64,000 nt of DNA from the NCBI GenBank assembly GCA_902728285.1, contig CACVBU010000840.1:346504-410503 (forward strand). Direction: 5' to 3'. This stretch comes from Clytia hemisphaerica. Taxonomy: Eukaryota; Cnidaria; Hydrozoa; Leptothecata; Clytiidae. Shown piece after piece: positions 46,960 through 58,171 of the stretch. The stretch's first letter is position 1. The number at the start of each line of letters is the position of its first letter. The translations under genes were made by a program, and so were the position numbers. The notes beneath the pieces were generated by a model, which saw only the letters and a list, made by a program, of their open reading frames with translations, ran no database searches and was not told the DNA's origin.

Positions 46960-48992
46960 TAATCAAGAGGGAGATCTGGGGGGGGGGAGGTTACTACCCT
47001 TGTCGACCGACGGGGGTGCTCCGCTGGGGTTCGAAAAATGGACCCTACGTGGGACTCGAAATTTGCAAAAATGTGACCCTGAATGGGACTGAAATTCCAA
47101 AATTAGCCTCCGTCTCGGAAGAGGACTGGGCCTGAATTTGCGGACGTTTTCACAGTTTCACTTTCGTTTTCGGCTATGCGACAGCGTTTTCAAGCAGAAA
47201 GCAGAGGAAATCTGTGAAATTATGGCAGGGAATGCTAACCTATTTTTCCAGTGTTTCTCAAGATTGGAGCAAAATTATTGTTCTAGAAAGTTCATAAAGG
47301 CCTAATAGTTTCAGATTAGTATGATTTCATCAGAAAAAACATTTACACCAAAGCTCCTTATTGATATGTGAAGGCTACCAAAAATAGCAATGTCCTCCAT
47401 CAGAACAACTTTAACATAATGGACAAGGACAGTCAAGAAGTCTACTTTGTTGAAAATTTGCACAAAATACTTAGAGAAAATGGTACTATGGAAGCCCATT
47501 CTATACTCCTAAATGATAGTTGAAAGATCAGCAGTTGAGAGGGTTGATTAGAATAGAACTCAAAGCACACAATAAAGTATATACATATGTATTTGTCCAG
47601 AAAGAACTGGCATGTTGTTTGCTTTGTTTTGGTGTTTAAAAATATGTACTTATCAGTCCTAAAAAAATACAAATTGCAATGAGTCTGCTGGTTAAATGTT
47701 ACTATATTTACAAGAAAAGATTACTGAAAAAAATACTACTGTGTGTACTACTGATGAACTAAACTCAAAAACTAAAACTTTACCATAAATTTACATTACG
47801 ACAATTTAAAAATCTATCTTTAAAAAAACATGGCTCAAAGTTTTAAAAACAGAGCTAGTCAGAGCTTCAATTCAGTAGGTATAGAGCTTTCAAAATTTGA
47901 AAACAGACACTGCATTGGTATTACTACAAGACATACTATCCACACGGTTTTTTCGATTCATGAAAAAAAATAAAGTATTTATCAAAAAAAGGTTCTCTTT
48001 TTTTTGGTAATAAATTCCAACAAACAACAATCAATATAACAGTTTTTTGAAAACCATCCCACAGTGTAAACATTATCAACCAACTAAACCCACACCGCCA
48101 AAATTGTAAAAATAAGTCAATATAATTTCTATCAACAATTTCTCGTAAGATGTTTTTTTTCCAACATTCTGATACCAATCATGGCTGGAGGCATCATGTG
48201 TAGAGTGACTGTGTGGTATTTCATTGCTTTTAATGATCACGATACCAAACATCAACCAAACAAAACTGACGCAAAGCCAAATCTGTCGATTAAAAATTTC
48301 CATGAAAATTATAATTGAAACTTATCTCGTAAAATGCTTTTTTCAACATTTTGGAGGTGTTCAAAGTTAGAGGTATCATATGTAGAGCCAAGAAATACAT
48401 GAAAAGTCATTTGCTATCCCATTTGCCATGAGATATATGAGTCAACAAATCAAACAAAAACCAACAAATCATGTCTCTTCACTTTCATGTCACATCGTGT
48501 TTATATGGGGTATCAGAAAGCCAATCCACAAGAAGAGCCATCTTCCTTTATTATGGAGTGTTCCAAAACTATTGGTAGGTTGTTTGGAAGTAAAGAAACC
48601 CACACAGTTTGTTTTATTTTGAAGATTTAACTTGAAAACAAACTGCATCTTTCCAGCAGAAACTCATGTTTCAACCTGCTACATAACATTGGTCAGTCGG
48701 GTCTGCTACTAACATGTAATAGTTTTATTATAGCCGAGCTTGAGAATCCGTAGGCAGAACTTGAAACATGTATTATGTGTATAATTATGTCAGTCGACTT
48801 GAATCATGATACATTACTCACATTTCACTGGATGCATTTTCGCTGTGAAATTATCCGCAAAATTTTCTGACCGCGTTCTGAGACGGAGGCTAATGTCGTG
48901 GAGGTTAAAAAAGGTACCCTGACCAGCGGAGCATCCCCGTAACCCATCTTGCCCTAGTACCCCCCCCCCCCGGGAGGGAGATATCCTAAGTA
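46960..48992. mobile_element. Probable 2 kb inverted-repeat element
   Basis: At the left are a G tract, then GACGGGGGTGCTCCGCTGG and TTAGCCTCCGTCTCGG. At the right these appear inverted: GAGACGGAGGCTAA, then CCAGCGGAGCATCCCCGT and a C tract. The ends are imperfect and the exact borders are uncertain. An imperfect tandem repeat of about 180 bases (CATCATGTGTAGAG near 48191, ATCATATGTAGAG near 48373) lies inside. Several open frames of 60-80 codons are not convincing genes. Confidence 0.6.
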
Positions 48993-49384
48993 TGATGATA
49001 ATCAATAATAAATAAAATCTAGGTGACGTGCAACTCCAACTGCGCCAAAGTTTATGCGATCTAAAATATCCGATTTTTTAAGAGCATCTTTAAATGAGTC
49101 ATATGAATCACATGCTTTAACTTTTGGTGTCAGATTGTTCCAAATTGACACAGCTCGAACACGAAATGATCTCTTTTAATCAACATATTTTGATGGTGGT
49201 ACGTTAAGACGCCAGTCATTTCGATTCTTCTTTTTTTGAGTCACATGTGTCAATCAAGTTAAGAAGCAGTGGTGAACACTGTTATAAATTTTGCAAGTGC
49301 AACAAGCTATACGCCTCTTGTAGTAGTGAGACATTGATCGCCACTTCGCTTTCGAGAGGACTTCATGATCTGGAACTTGTTTCT

Positions 49385-52102
49385 TTATTCGTTTGATGTA
49401 AAATGGGTTTTTTCAACGTTGTTCATGATATTGGATGTACAATTCCCCCATATGATAATACCATACAAGACGGAAGGTAGGATGCCTTGGTTGTATATGG
49501 TTTCCAATGTTTCAGGTGAGAGGGAGCGCATACGATGCAGTTTCTTCAGTTTTGAATAAAACCTTTTACAGACGGAATCAACATGGGTACTCCAGGTGAG
49601 ATCATCATCTATAATTAAACCGAGGCATTTTGTTTGGTTTGTAATTTCGATCATGGTGCCACTTAACGATACCGATGGAAGGGGACCACTCATTCTGATT
49701 CTACTCCATGATGAGAATCTTGCATTTATCAGGGTGTATTGTGAGTGAGTTTTTGGTGGCGTAGCAGTGAAAGTTCTGTATTTCTCTTTGAAGTGATAGG
49801 ATGACATTGTCGACAGAATCTCCAATTTCAAAAAGTGTCGAATCATCAGCAAGTAGCTCAAGTTGACTATTGGTTGAGCTTGGCATATCTTCAACATTAA
49901 TTGTGAAGGCAACAGGTCCAATAATCGAGCCTTGAGGTACTCCATATTCGACTGGACACGTTGTTGAGCTTTTACCATTAATTACTGTGAATTGGGATCG
50001 CTCGGATCGCACAGAAAGATAATTGTGAATAAAATTGTAAATGTCACCACATAAACCAGAAGCTTTGAATTTCTGGTGTAAAACATCATGTGAAATACTG
50101 TCAAACGCTTTCTTTAGATCGATAAAGAGCACACCAACGACTTTGTTTTGGTCAATAGCCTTTCGCCATGTTTCTGTAAGGTGTAGCAGGAGGTCCTCAG
50201 AGGATCGCTTTTCCCACTGGTGGTCGTTTTGTAAATTATGTATATTCTTTTATCTGTGAGCCGCAAACATAATGTTCGATAACTTTGTTTGTAGAAGGCT
50301 CAATAGAGAAATTGGTCTATAATTGGAACAATCCTTTTTGGATCCTTTGTTCTTGTACACGCTGCACACCCTGGCAGTTTTCCATTCGGTTGGGTATTTG
50401 CAGTTTTCAATGCATTTTCGTAGAACTTGGAAGAGATTAATAGAAGATGCGCTCTCATTGATTTTAAAATCTTTGGCTGATATCAAATCAGCTCCGGCTG
50501 CTTTGCCAACTTTGATAGCTTTTTGAACGATTTAGTGAATAGTTCAAAGTCTACGTTGACGTCTACAGTGGAAGTGTTCAATCAATTGACGATCCCAGTC
50601 ATCAAGAGCAAGAGCTCTTTTCCAACATTTGCAAAGAACGAGTTCATTATGTTGGATTTTTCGTCATCTTTACTATGTAATTTATTGTTAGTATCAATCA
50701 ATGGGCCAATAAGTGAATTTTTAGAGTCACCGATAAAACTTTTCACTGTTTTCCAAAAAGTTTTTGAAGAGTCAACGTTCTCAAACTTAGCCTTCCAGAA
50801 TTGCCATTTGACTGATTTGATTTTTTTGGAGCACTTGTTTCTTGATTTCTTATAAGCTCTCCATTCAGGAGAGCCTTTTGGGATAGCCTTTGCTTTTTGG
50901 AAAAGGTTATATCGTGCATTTAGTTGTTTTCGTAGAGCACCGTTCATCCATGGTTGAGATGTTGATTGGATTTTGACTTTTCGCGTTTTTATATGGTGGT
51001 ATAGGGTATCTTTGAAAATAGAGGTCCAACACCAGAGGTAATCATCAGGGTCGTCAAAGATTGATGCTAAGTCCCATATGGAGCAGAATCAAGATCTTGC
51101 TTGAGGGATTGAATATTTGCGTTTTTATAGTCTCTTATTGTCTTGAGCTTGGTTTGTGATTTCTTCACAAATATATTGAACGTTGAGTAGACAAGATTGT
51201 GATCAGAATCGTAGCTACCAGAGTTGATAACTTTCTTTGGTGCAGATGTTATTGCAAGGTCGATTATTGTTTTTGATCTCTCGGTGATACGTGTGTATTC
51301 CTTTATCAAGTTCGTAAGGTTAAATCTCGAGAGCATTCGCAGGAAGTCAAAATTCTGATTAGTGTCTTTTTTATGATCAAGGTCGTAGTTGAAGTCACCA
51401 AGTAATAAGATTGGCGCGATGGGAGAATCTGTCAAGGATTGGCTCAATAAGCTTCAAGAACTGTTTTTGCTTTGGTGGTCGATATATACAGGCAATCAGC
51501 ATTCTTTGTGATCGCATCGTTAGCTCTGCCCAAATAGATTCAGTCTTTTTCATGTTTTTGTCTTGTTCAAATTCAATACACTAGAAAATCTACAAAATAA
51601 GTAGATGTATAAATTTTCTTAATTCTACGGACGTCTGTAGAATTACGACACTCTTTAATATCGACATATAATGTAGAATATAGAATTCAACTAATTTTGT
51701 AGATATTCTAGAACGATTTCACTTTGTGCGTGCTCGAGACTCGAGCTCCAAACCCCTGACCCAAGCTGACGAGTTAGGCTAACTGTCTAGATCGTTATTT
51801 ATCCGGAATTACTAATTTGCCGCAATTCTACAGATGTCTGTAGAAATACAAAATCTACATATTTTGTAGAATAATAATTCTACCCGTAAATCTACAGACA
51901 TCTTTAGAAATTTTAAATTTACACCATCTACGTATTCTGTAGAATTATGCGTGATGCTGTCACTAAGATGGGTTTCAGTGACAGCTAGAATGTCCAAACC
52001 GGTAGCTCTGATGAGAACTCTTACGTCCTCAATTTTATCAACCAAACCATTAATGTTGATGTGTGCACATCTCAATCCTTTGGTGCCAATCTTTATTTTC
52101 AA
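49385..52102 (-). pseudogene. Broken LINE ORF2 (AP endonuclease plus reverse transcriptase)
   Basis: Fragments in different frames at 52102-51812, 51447-51067, 50947-50582, 50486-50250, 50132-49701 and 49978-49385 make up one former polyprotein. Catalytic landmarks are visible: GDFN and SDH of the endonuclease, the AFD and (L)ADD aspartates of the reverse transcriptase palm. The catalytic box reads LADD where YADD or FADD is usual. Internal frameshifts and an insertion make this copy inactive. Confidence 0.85.
51582..51945 (-). mobile_element. SINE-like insertion in the LINE endonuclease region
   Basis: The insert interrupts the LINE between the TETHLSDSITH block and the later endonuclease core. 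It is full of TCTGTAGAA/TTCTACAGA words in both orientations at its two ends. The centre, read on the minus strand, contains GTTAGCCTAACTCGTCAG followed by GGAGCTCGAGTCTCGAGC, which resembles a degenerate tRNA A-box/B-box pair. The borders are approximate. Confidence 0.45.
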
Positions 52103-52489
52103 TTGAGAGTGGGGTTCTTCTTCCTCAGCTTCTGTTCTAGATTTTGTTCGTTTGTTTTGTCTGCCATGGTGTCATCTTGTGATGTGACTCTTTTCACTCC
52201 AAACGGCTACCCCATATGTCATTACGTGGGTGGAACGAAACAAGCGCTTAACGTTAGAAATCTCTAGCTCTGCGCTTTTTGGAACGTATGTTCCAATAAA
52301 ACGATCTGGTGGAATGCGGCCTTCGAACGTTTTCGATTATGAATGCGTTGGCGGGCATTCATAGCGACAGCTACTTGCTAGTTTAGAACTTTTTAAGCCA
52401 TTAATTCAAGTCTGGGGCCAATATAAATTCTAAAATCATGACAAAAAGCAAGTCTCAAAAATCGTAAAGTTTCCCAGGTCTTTGGGCCG

Positions 52490-52556
52490 GTAATTAAGGT
52501 CTTAGGCCGCTAAATCAGGGCTTGACCCGCTAAATCAGGGCTTGGGCCGCTTACGG
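52490..52556 (+). repeat. Short tandem repeat of about 21 bases
   Basis: The unit CCGCTAAATCAGGGCTTG(G) occurs about three times with changes (GGGCCGGTAATTAAGGTCTT, GCCGCTAAATCAGGGCTTGA, CCCGCTAAATCAGGGCTTGG). It lies between the LINE and the large satellite. Confidence 0.8.
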
Positions 52557-52774
52557 AAAAAAAATTTGCTTCGGGGAGACTTCATGTAGTACTTTGTCCA
52601 TCTCTGTCTAATTTTACATGTTATTACATATCTGTCCAACTGTACATTTTTCTTAATACCGTTCTGATTTCCGTCCTTCTTTTGATTCTTTTATCGTTTT
52701 GATTCTTTTTGTATATGTTACATCTCTGTCCAACACAAGTTTTCCCTATTCATTATCTAGTTATCCTTTGATAT

Positions 52775-55700
52775 CCTATCCTTCTTTTGATCCTTGATCC
52801 TTTTCTTCTTTTGATCCTTGATCCTTTTCTTCTTTTGATCCTTGATCCTTTTCTTCTTTTGATCCTTGACCCTATTCTTCTTTTGATCCTCGATCCTATT
52901 CTTCATTTGATCCTTGATCCTTTTCTTCTTTTGATCCTTGATCCTTTTCTTCTTTTGATCCTTGATCCTATTTTCTTTTTGATCTCGACCTTTTCTCTTT
53001 TGATCCTTATCCTATTCTTCATTTGATCCTTGATCCTTTTCTTCTTTTGATCCTTGATCCTTTTCTTCTTTTGATCCTTGATCCTTTTCTTCTTTTGATC
53101 CTTGATCCTATTCTTCATTTGATCCTCGATCCTTTTCTTCTTTTGATCCTTGATCCTTTTCTTCTTTTGATCCTTGATCTTTTCTTTTTTGATCCTATTC
53201 TTCATTTGATCCTCGATCCTTTTCTTCTTTTGATCCTTGATCCTTTTCTTCTTTTGATCCTTGATCCTTTTCTTCATTTGATCCTTGATCCTATTCTTCA
53301 TTTGATCCTTGATCCTTTTCTTCTTTTGATCCTTGATCCTTTTCTTCTTTTGATCCTTGATCCTTTTCTTCATTTGATCCTTGATCCTATTCTTCATTGA
53401 TCCTCGATCCTTTCTTCTTTGATCCTTGATCCTTTTCTTCTTTTGATCCTTGATCCTTTTCTTTTGATCCTCTTTTGATCCTTGATCCTTTTCTTCTTTT
53501 GATCCTGATCCTTTTTCTTTTGATCCTTGATCCTATTCTTCATTTGATCCTCGATCCTTTTCTTCTTTTGATCCTTGATCCTTTTCTTCTTTTGATCCTT
53601 GATCCTTTTCTTCATTTGATCCTTGATCCTATTCTTCATTTGATCCTTGATCCTTTTCTTTCTTTGATCCTTGATCCTTTTTCTTTTTTGATCCTTGATC
53701 CTTTTCTTCATTTGATCCTTGATCCTTTTCTTCATTTGATCCTTGATCCTTTTCTTCTTTTGATCCTTGATCCTTTTCTTCTTTTGATCCTTGATCCTTT
53801 TCTTCTTTTGATCCTTGATCCTTTTCTTCTTTTGATCCTTGATCCTTTTCTTCATTTGATCCTTGATCCTTTTCTTCATTTGATCCTTGATCCTTTTCTT
53901 CATTTGATCCTTGATCCTTTTCTTCTTTTGATCCTTGATCCTTTTCTTCATTTGATCCTTGATCCTTTTCTTCATTTGATCCTTGATCCTTTCTTTCTTT
54001 TCTTTGATCCTTTTTCTTCTTTTGATCCTTGATCCTTTTCTTCTTTTGATCCTTGATCCTTTTCTTCTTTTGATCCTTGATCCTTTTCTTCTTTTGATCC
54101 TTGATCCTTTTCTTCATTTGATCCTTGATCCTTTTCTTCATTTGATCCTTGATCCTTTTCTTCTTTGATCTTGATCCTTTTCTTCTTGATTGATCCTTTC
54201 TTTTGATCCTTGATCCTTTCTTCATTTGTCCTTGATTCCTTTTTATTCATTTGATCCTTTGATCCTTGATCCTGATCCTTTTCTTTCCTTTTGATCCTTG
54301 ATCCTTTTCTTCTTTTTGATCCTTGATCCTTTTCTTCATTTTGATCCTTGATCCTTTTTCTTCATTTGATCCTTGATCCTTTTTCTTCTTTTGATCCTTG
54401 ATCCATTCTTCTTTTGATCCTTGATCCTATTCTTCATTGGATCCTTGACCCTATTCTTTCTTTGATCCTTGATCCTCTTCTTCTTTTGATCCTTGATCCT
54501 ATTCTCCTTTTGATCCTTGGTCCTATTCTTCTTTTTGATCCTCGATCCTATTCTTCATTTGATCCTTGATCCTTTTCTTCTTTTGATCCTTGATCCTTTT
54601 CTTCTTTTGATCCTTGATCCTATTCTTCATTTGATCCTCGATCCTTTTCTTCTTTTGATCCTTGATCCTTTTCTTCTTTTGATCCTTGATCCTTTCTATC
54701 CTTGATCCTTGATCTTGATTATTCTTTGATCCTTGATCCTTTTTCTTCTTTTGATCCTTGATCCTTTTCTTCTTTTGATCCTTGATCCTTTTCTTCTTTT
54801 GATCCTTGATCCTTTTCTTCATTTGATCCTTGATCCTTTTCTTCTTTTGATCCTTGATCCTTTTCTTCATTTGATCCTTGATCCTTTTCTTCATTTGATC
54901 CTTGATCCTTTTCTTCTTTTGATCCTTGATCCTTTTCTTCTTTTGATCCTTGATCCTTTTCTTCTTTTGATCCTTGATCCTTTTCTTCTTTTGATCCTTG
55001 ATCCTTTTCTTCATTTGATCCTTGATCCTTTTCTTCTTTTGATCCTTGATCCTTGATCCCATTCTTCTTTTGATCCTTGATCCTATTCTTTCATTGGATC
55101 CTTGACCCTATTCTTTCTTTGATTCCTTGATCCTCTTCTTCTTTTGATCCTTGATCCTATTCTCCTTTTGATCCTTGGTCCTATTCTTCTTTTTGATCCT
55201 CGATCCTATTCTTCATTTGATCCTTGATCCTTTTCTTCTTTTGATCCTTGATCCTTTTCTTCTTTTGATCCTTGATCCTATTCTTCATTTGATCCTCGAT
55301 CCTTTTCTTCTTTTGATCCTTGATCCTTTTCTTCTTTTGATCCTTGATCCTATTCTTCATTTGATCCTTGATCCTTTTCTTCTTTTGATCCTTGATCCTT
55401 TTCTTCTTTTGATCCTTGATCCTTTTCTTCATTTGATCCTTGATCCTTTTCTTCTTTTGATCCTTGATCCCATTCTTCTTTTGATCCTTGATCCTATTCT
55501 TCATTGGATCCTTGACCCTATTCTTTCTTTGATCCTTGATCCTCTTCTTCTTTTGATCCTTGATCCTATTCTCCTTTTGATCCTTGGTCCTATTCTTCTT
55601 TTTGATCCTCGATCCTATTCTTCATTTGATCCTCGATCCTTTTCTTCTTTTGATCCTTGATCCTTTTCTTCTTTTGATCCTTGATCCTTTTCTTCATTTG

Positions 55701-56376
55701 ATCCTTGATCCTTTTCTTCATTTGATCCTTGATCCTTTTCTTCTTTTGATCCTTGATCCTTTTCTTCTTTTGATCCTTGATCCTTTTCTTCATTTGATCC
55801 TTGATCCTATTCTTCATTTGATCCTCGATCCTTTTCTTCTTTTGATCCTTGATCCTTTTCTTCTTTTGATCCTTGATCCTTTTCTTCTTTTGATCCTTGA
55901 TCCTTTTCTTCTTTTGATCCTTGATCCTTTTCTTCATTTGATCCTTGATCCTTTTCTTCATTTGATCCTTGATCCTTTTCTTCATTTGATCCTTGATCCT
56001 TTTCTTCTTTTGATCCTTGATCCTTTTCTTCATTTGATCCTTGATCCTTTTCTTCATTTGATCCTTGATCCTTTTCTTCTTTTGATCCTTGATCCTTTTC
56101 TTCTTTTGATCCTTGATCCTTTTCTTCTTTTGATCCTTGATCCTTTTCTTCTTTTGATCCTTGATCCTTTTCTTCATTTGATCCTTGATCCTTTTCTTCT
56201 TTTGATCCTTGATCCCATTCTTCTTTTGATCCTTGATCCTATTCTTCATTGGATCCTTGACCCTATTCTTTCTTTGATCCTTGATCCTCTTCTTCTTTTG
56301 ATCCTTGATCCTATTCTCCTTTTGATCCTTGGTCCTATTCTTCTTTTTGATCCTTGATCCTTTTCTTCTTTTGATC
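52775..56376 (+). repeat. GATCCTT satellite, 24-base unit, about 150 copies
   Basis: The basic unit is a doubled 12-mer: GATCCTTGATCC followed by TTTTCTTCTTTT or TTTTCTTCATTT. It runs for about 3.6 kb with few interruptions. Because 24 is a multiple of three, most frames stay open and show eight-residue periodic peptides (LILDPFLL on plus, KKKRIKDQ on minus); these are by-products, not genes. A marker block with TTCATTGGATCCTTGACC, then ATTCTCCTTTTGATCC and CTTGGTCC, recurs with ATTCTCC at 54501, 55159, 55568 and 56313, showing higher-order amplification. The plus strand is strongly pyrimidine-biased. Confidence 0.97.
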
Positions 56377-56383
56377 CCAGCCA

Positions 56384-56650
56384 CCGGGACCCCTTCAAAC
56401 TGGGAAAATCGGCCAAAATATCGTCTCCAGTGGAAAATTATACTCTAATTTTTGTTACCCGCTGAAAAATGATTAGATAAGCAAATCCTCACACTGACTG
56501 CAAAATATTGTTTGTACTCTTTTTTCCAATGGAATTCGAACCCCCCAGCCATAAAAAAAACATGGGAATAACAATCCTCATCAAATTTTGCTTCGTTATT
56601 TTTACTTGCACTGACAACCTTGTCTGTGAAAAGGTTGTCTGTACACTAAC
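56384..56650. repeat. Dispersed repeat bordering the satellite, related to 10855-11100
   Basis: It shares AATTATACT, GATTAGATAAGCAAATCCTC, CAGCCATAAAAAA and AACAATCCTCATCAAATTTTG with the copies at 10855-11100 and 31260-31470. The satellite ends abruptly at its left edge. Confidence 0.65.
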
Positions 56651-57354
56651 CTAGCTTCTACGGCTAATTTCAAAATTCATCGCCATAGAGGGTCTGTTGT
56701 AGACGGGAGACTTGTCCTGTATTTTTATAATATGATATATACAGAACGGGTACGAGCTGTGAGGCAGATTTCTGCCTCAAAAAATTTACAGTGGGAAATT
56801 CGAATTTGGCGCTGTCCTCACTTGAAACAGACTGAAATAAAAACCAAATCCCGGAACTTTCCCTTTCTCTAAGAAAGCGTGACCAGTAAAAGAATAACAA
56901 AATTTGATTGGCTATGTTTTCAACCGTTACTAAGATCTGGGAAATTCAAACTCTCAGCCTAAACCATGCTATATATTTCGCCATCAATATGAAATAAGAA
57001 ATCATAGCATAGATCTCCTGGCTAGGTCTGTTGTTATTGTCTTTTCTTATTTGAGATTTTTCAAACCGACCCCTGCGATGGAGTGTTGGTGAGAGAGGGT
57101 AGACGATGAGAGAAGTGTTAATCATACTTCATTGCAGAGGTCTTCTCCCTACGGGAATTTTTTTTATCAAACAGACGATGCACACAGTGTGTACTACGAA
57201 GCGATAAACGTGAGAAGAGCGTGTAAGTAATTAAGACTTACACGTTTTGAGCCTTAAATGTTTCATGCATGTTTCTTAACTTTTTTGACAAAATCAGCCT
57301 CATGGAAGGCTGGATTGGAAGGTTCTTAAACACCTTTTTTTATAAAAATACACT

Positions 57355-57675
57355 TTATAAGAATGTCCATGATGAAAGCGGCCGAAAAATTAAGAATAAT
57401 GCTAAGAATATCACCATCATGGAATGAAGCTACTAATGCTAAGAATGTAAATTTTAGAGCATTTTCAATTATAAATTGCCAATTACCCCCAAGTAAGGCT
57501 CACTCCTTTCACAAAAATGCTATTTCATGCTTCAGACGTATGTACTAAATGTTAAATCTAGTCTGAATTAGGATCCTAATCTAAGAATGCTGTAAAATAT
57601 CTTAAGATGATTTTCCCAAAAAAGTTAAGAATATCCATGATGAAATGGATTTACACCATTCTTTAAAAAAAGCGT
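57355..57675. repeat. Dispersed repeat, copy 2 of the AAGAAT family
   Basis: Collinear with 6310-6615. Shared words include GCTAAGAATATCACC, CCCCAAGTAAGGCTCA, GGATCCTAATCTAAGAATG and AAGTTAAGAATATCCATGAT. The left flank (57238-57360) carries a further AAGAAC-type end (CACGTTTTGAGCCTTAAATG, TATAAAAATACACTTTATAAG). Confidence 0.65.
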
Positions 57676-57698
57676 TGTAGCGTGGAGTAGCGCAAATA

Positions 57699-58050
57699 GC
57701 TTACCTTAAGGGAAGAAATTTTCGCGAGAAGAAATTTTCGCGGAAGAAATTTTCGCGGAATTTAATTTCGCGAATTTGGGTGTAATTCGCGAAATTAAGT
57801 TCCGCGAAACACACCAAAATTGTTAAATCGCGAAATTAAATTCCGCGAAATTCGACTTTTTTTCTTCTTCTTTTATTTTGTTGTTTTTGACCAGGTATTA
57901 ATCGCGAAATTAAATTCCGTGAAACTTTTGAAATCGGCTCATTCGCGAAATTAAATTCCGCGAAATTTGCCATTTTGAAACTCTGATTCGCGAAATTAAA
58001 TTCCGCGAAAATTTCTTCTCGCGAAAATTTCTTCCCTTAAGGTAGTAAGA
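57699..58050. repeat. TTTTCGCG-type palindromic MITE, largest copy
   Basis: The ends ACCTTAAGGGAAGAAATTTT and AAAATTTCTTCCCTTAAGGT are inverted, and the inversion continues through CGCGAGAAGAAATTTTCGCGGAA, about 45 bases in all. The body is made of ATTCGCGAAATTAA(A/G)TTCCGCG units. It is the closest feature downstream of the GPCR gene, about 120 bases from its stop codon. Confidence 0.88.
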
Positions 58051-58171
58051 AGATTTTGTGTCAGAGCAACTTTATATTTTAAGAAAAAATAAGATATCTA
58101 GGTTGCTTTACAAATTCAAGTTAAAATAGTTTTGATTAATATAATTTTGAATGATCGATTTGGTCTTTAAA

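Larger units (their letters stand above)
48997..52150 (-). mobile_element. Decayed CR1/L2-like LINE (endonuclease and reverse transcriptase)
   Basis: On the minus strand, in order: an endonuclease start (GLRCAHININGL, LAVTETHLSD at about 52080-51950), a foreign insert (51582-51945), the endonuclease core with LLLGDFNYD and SYDSDHNLV (51447-51070), a linker (50947-50580), and the reverse transcriptase with YRPISLLS, AFDSISHDVLHQKF, YGVPQGSIIGP, LADDSTLF and a C-terminal TKCLGLIIDDDLTW. The frame is broken by at least five shifts. The 3' end has a short AATAAATAAAAT-type tail near 49000. Clade assignment is by general appearance only. Confidence 0.85.

Noticed and set aside
52787-56384. Many open frames of 60-264 codons on both strands (LILDPFLL and KKKRIKDQ repeats)
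   Set aside because: They are by-products of a 24-base satellite whose unit length is a multiple of three and lacks stop codons in most frames.
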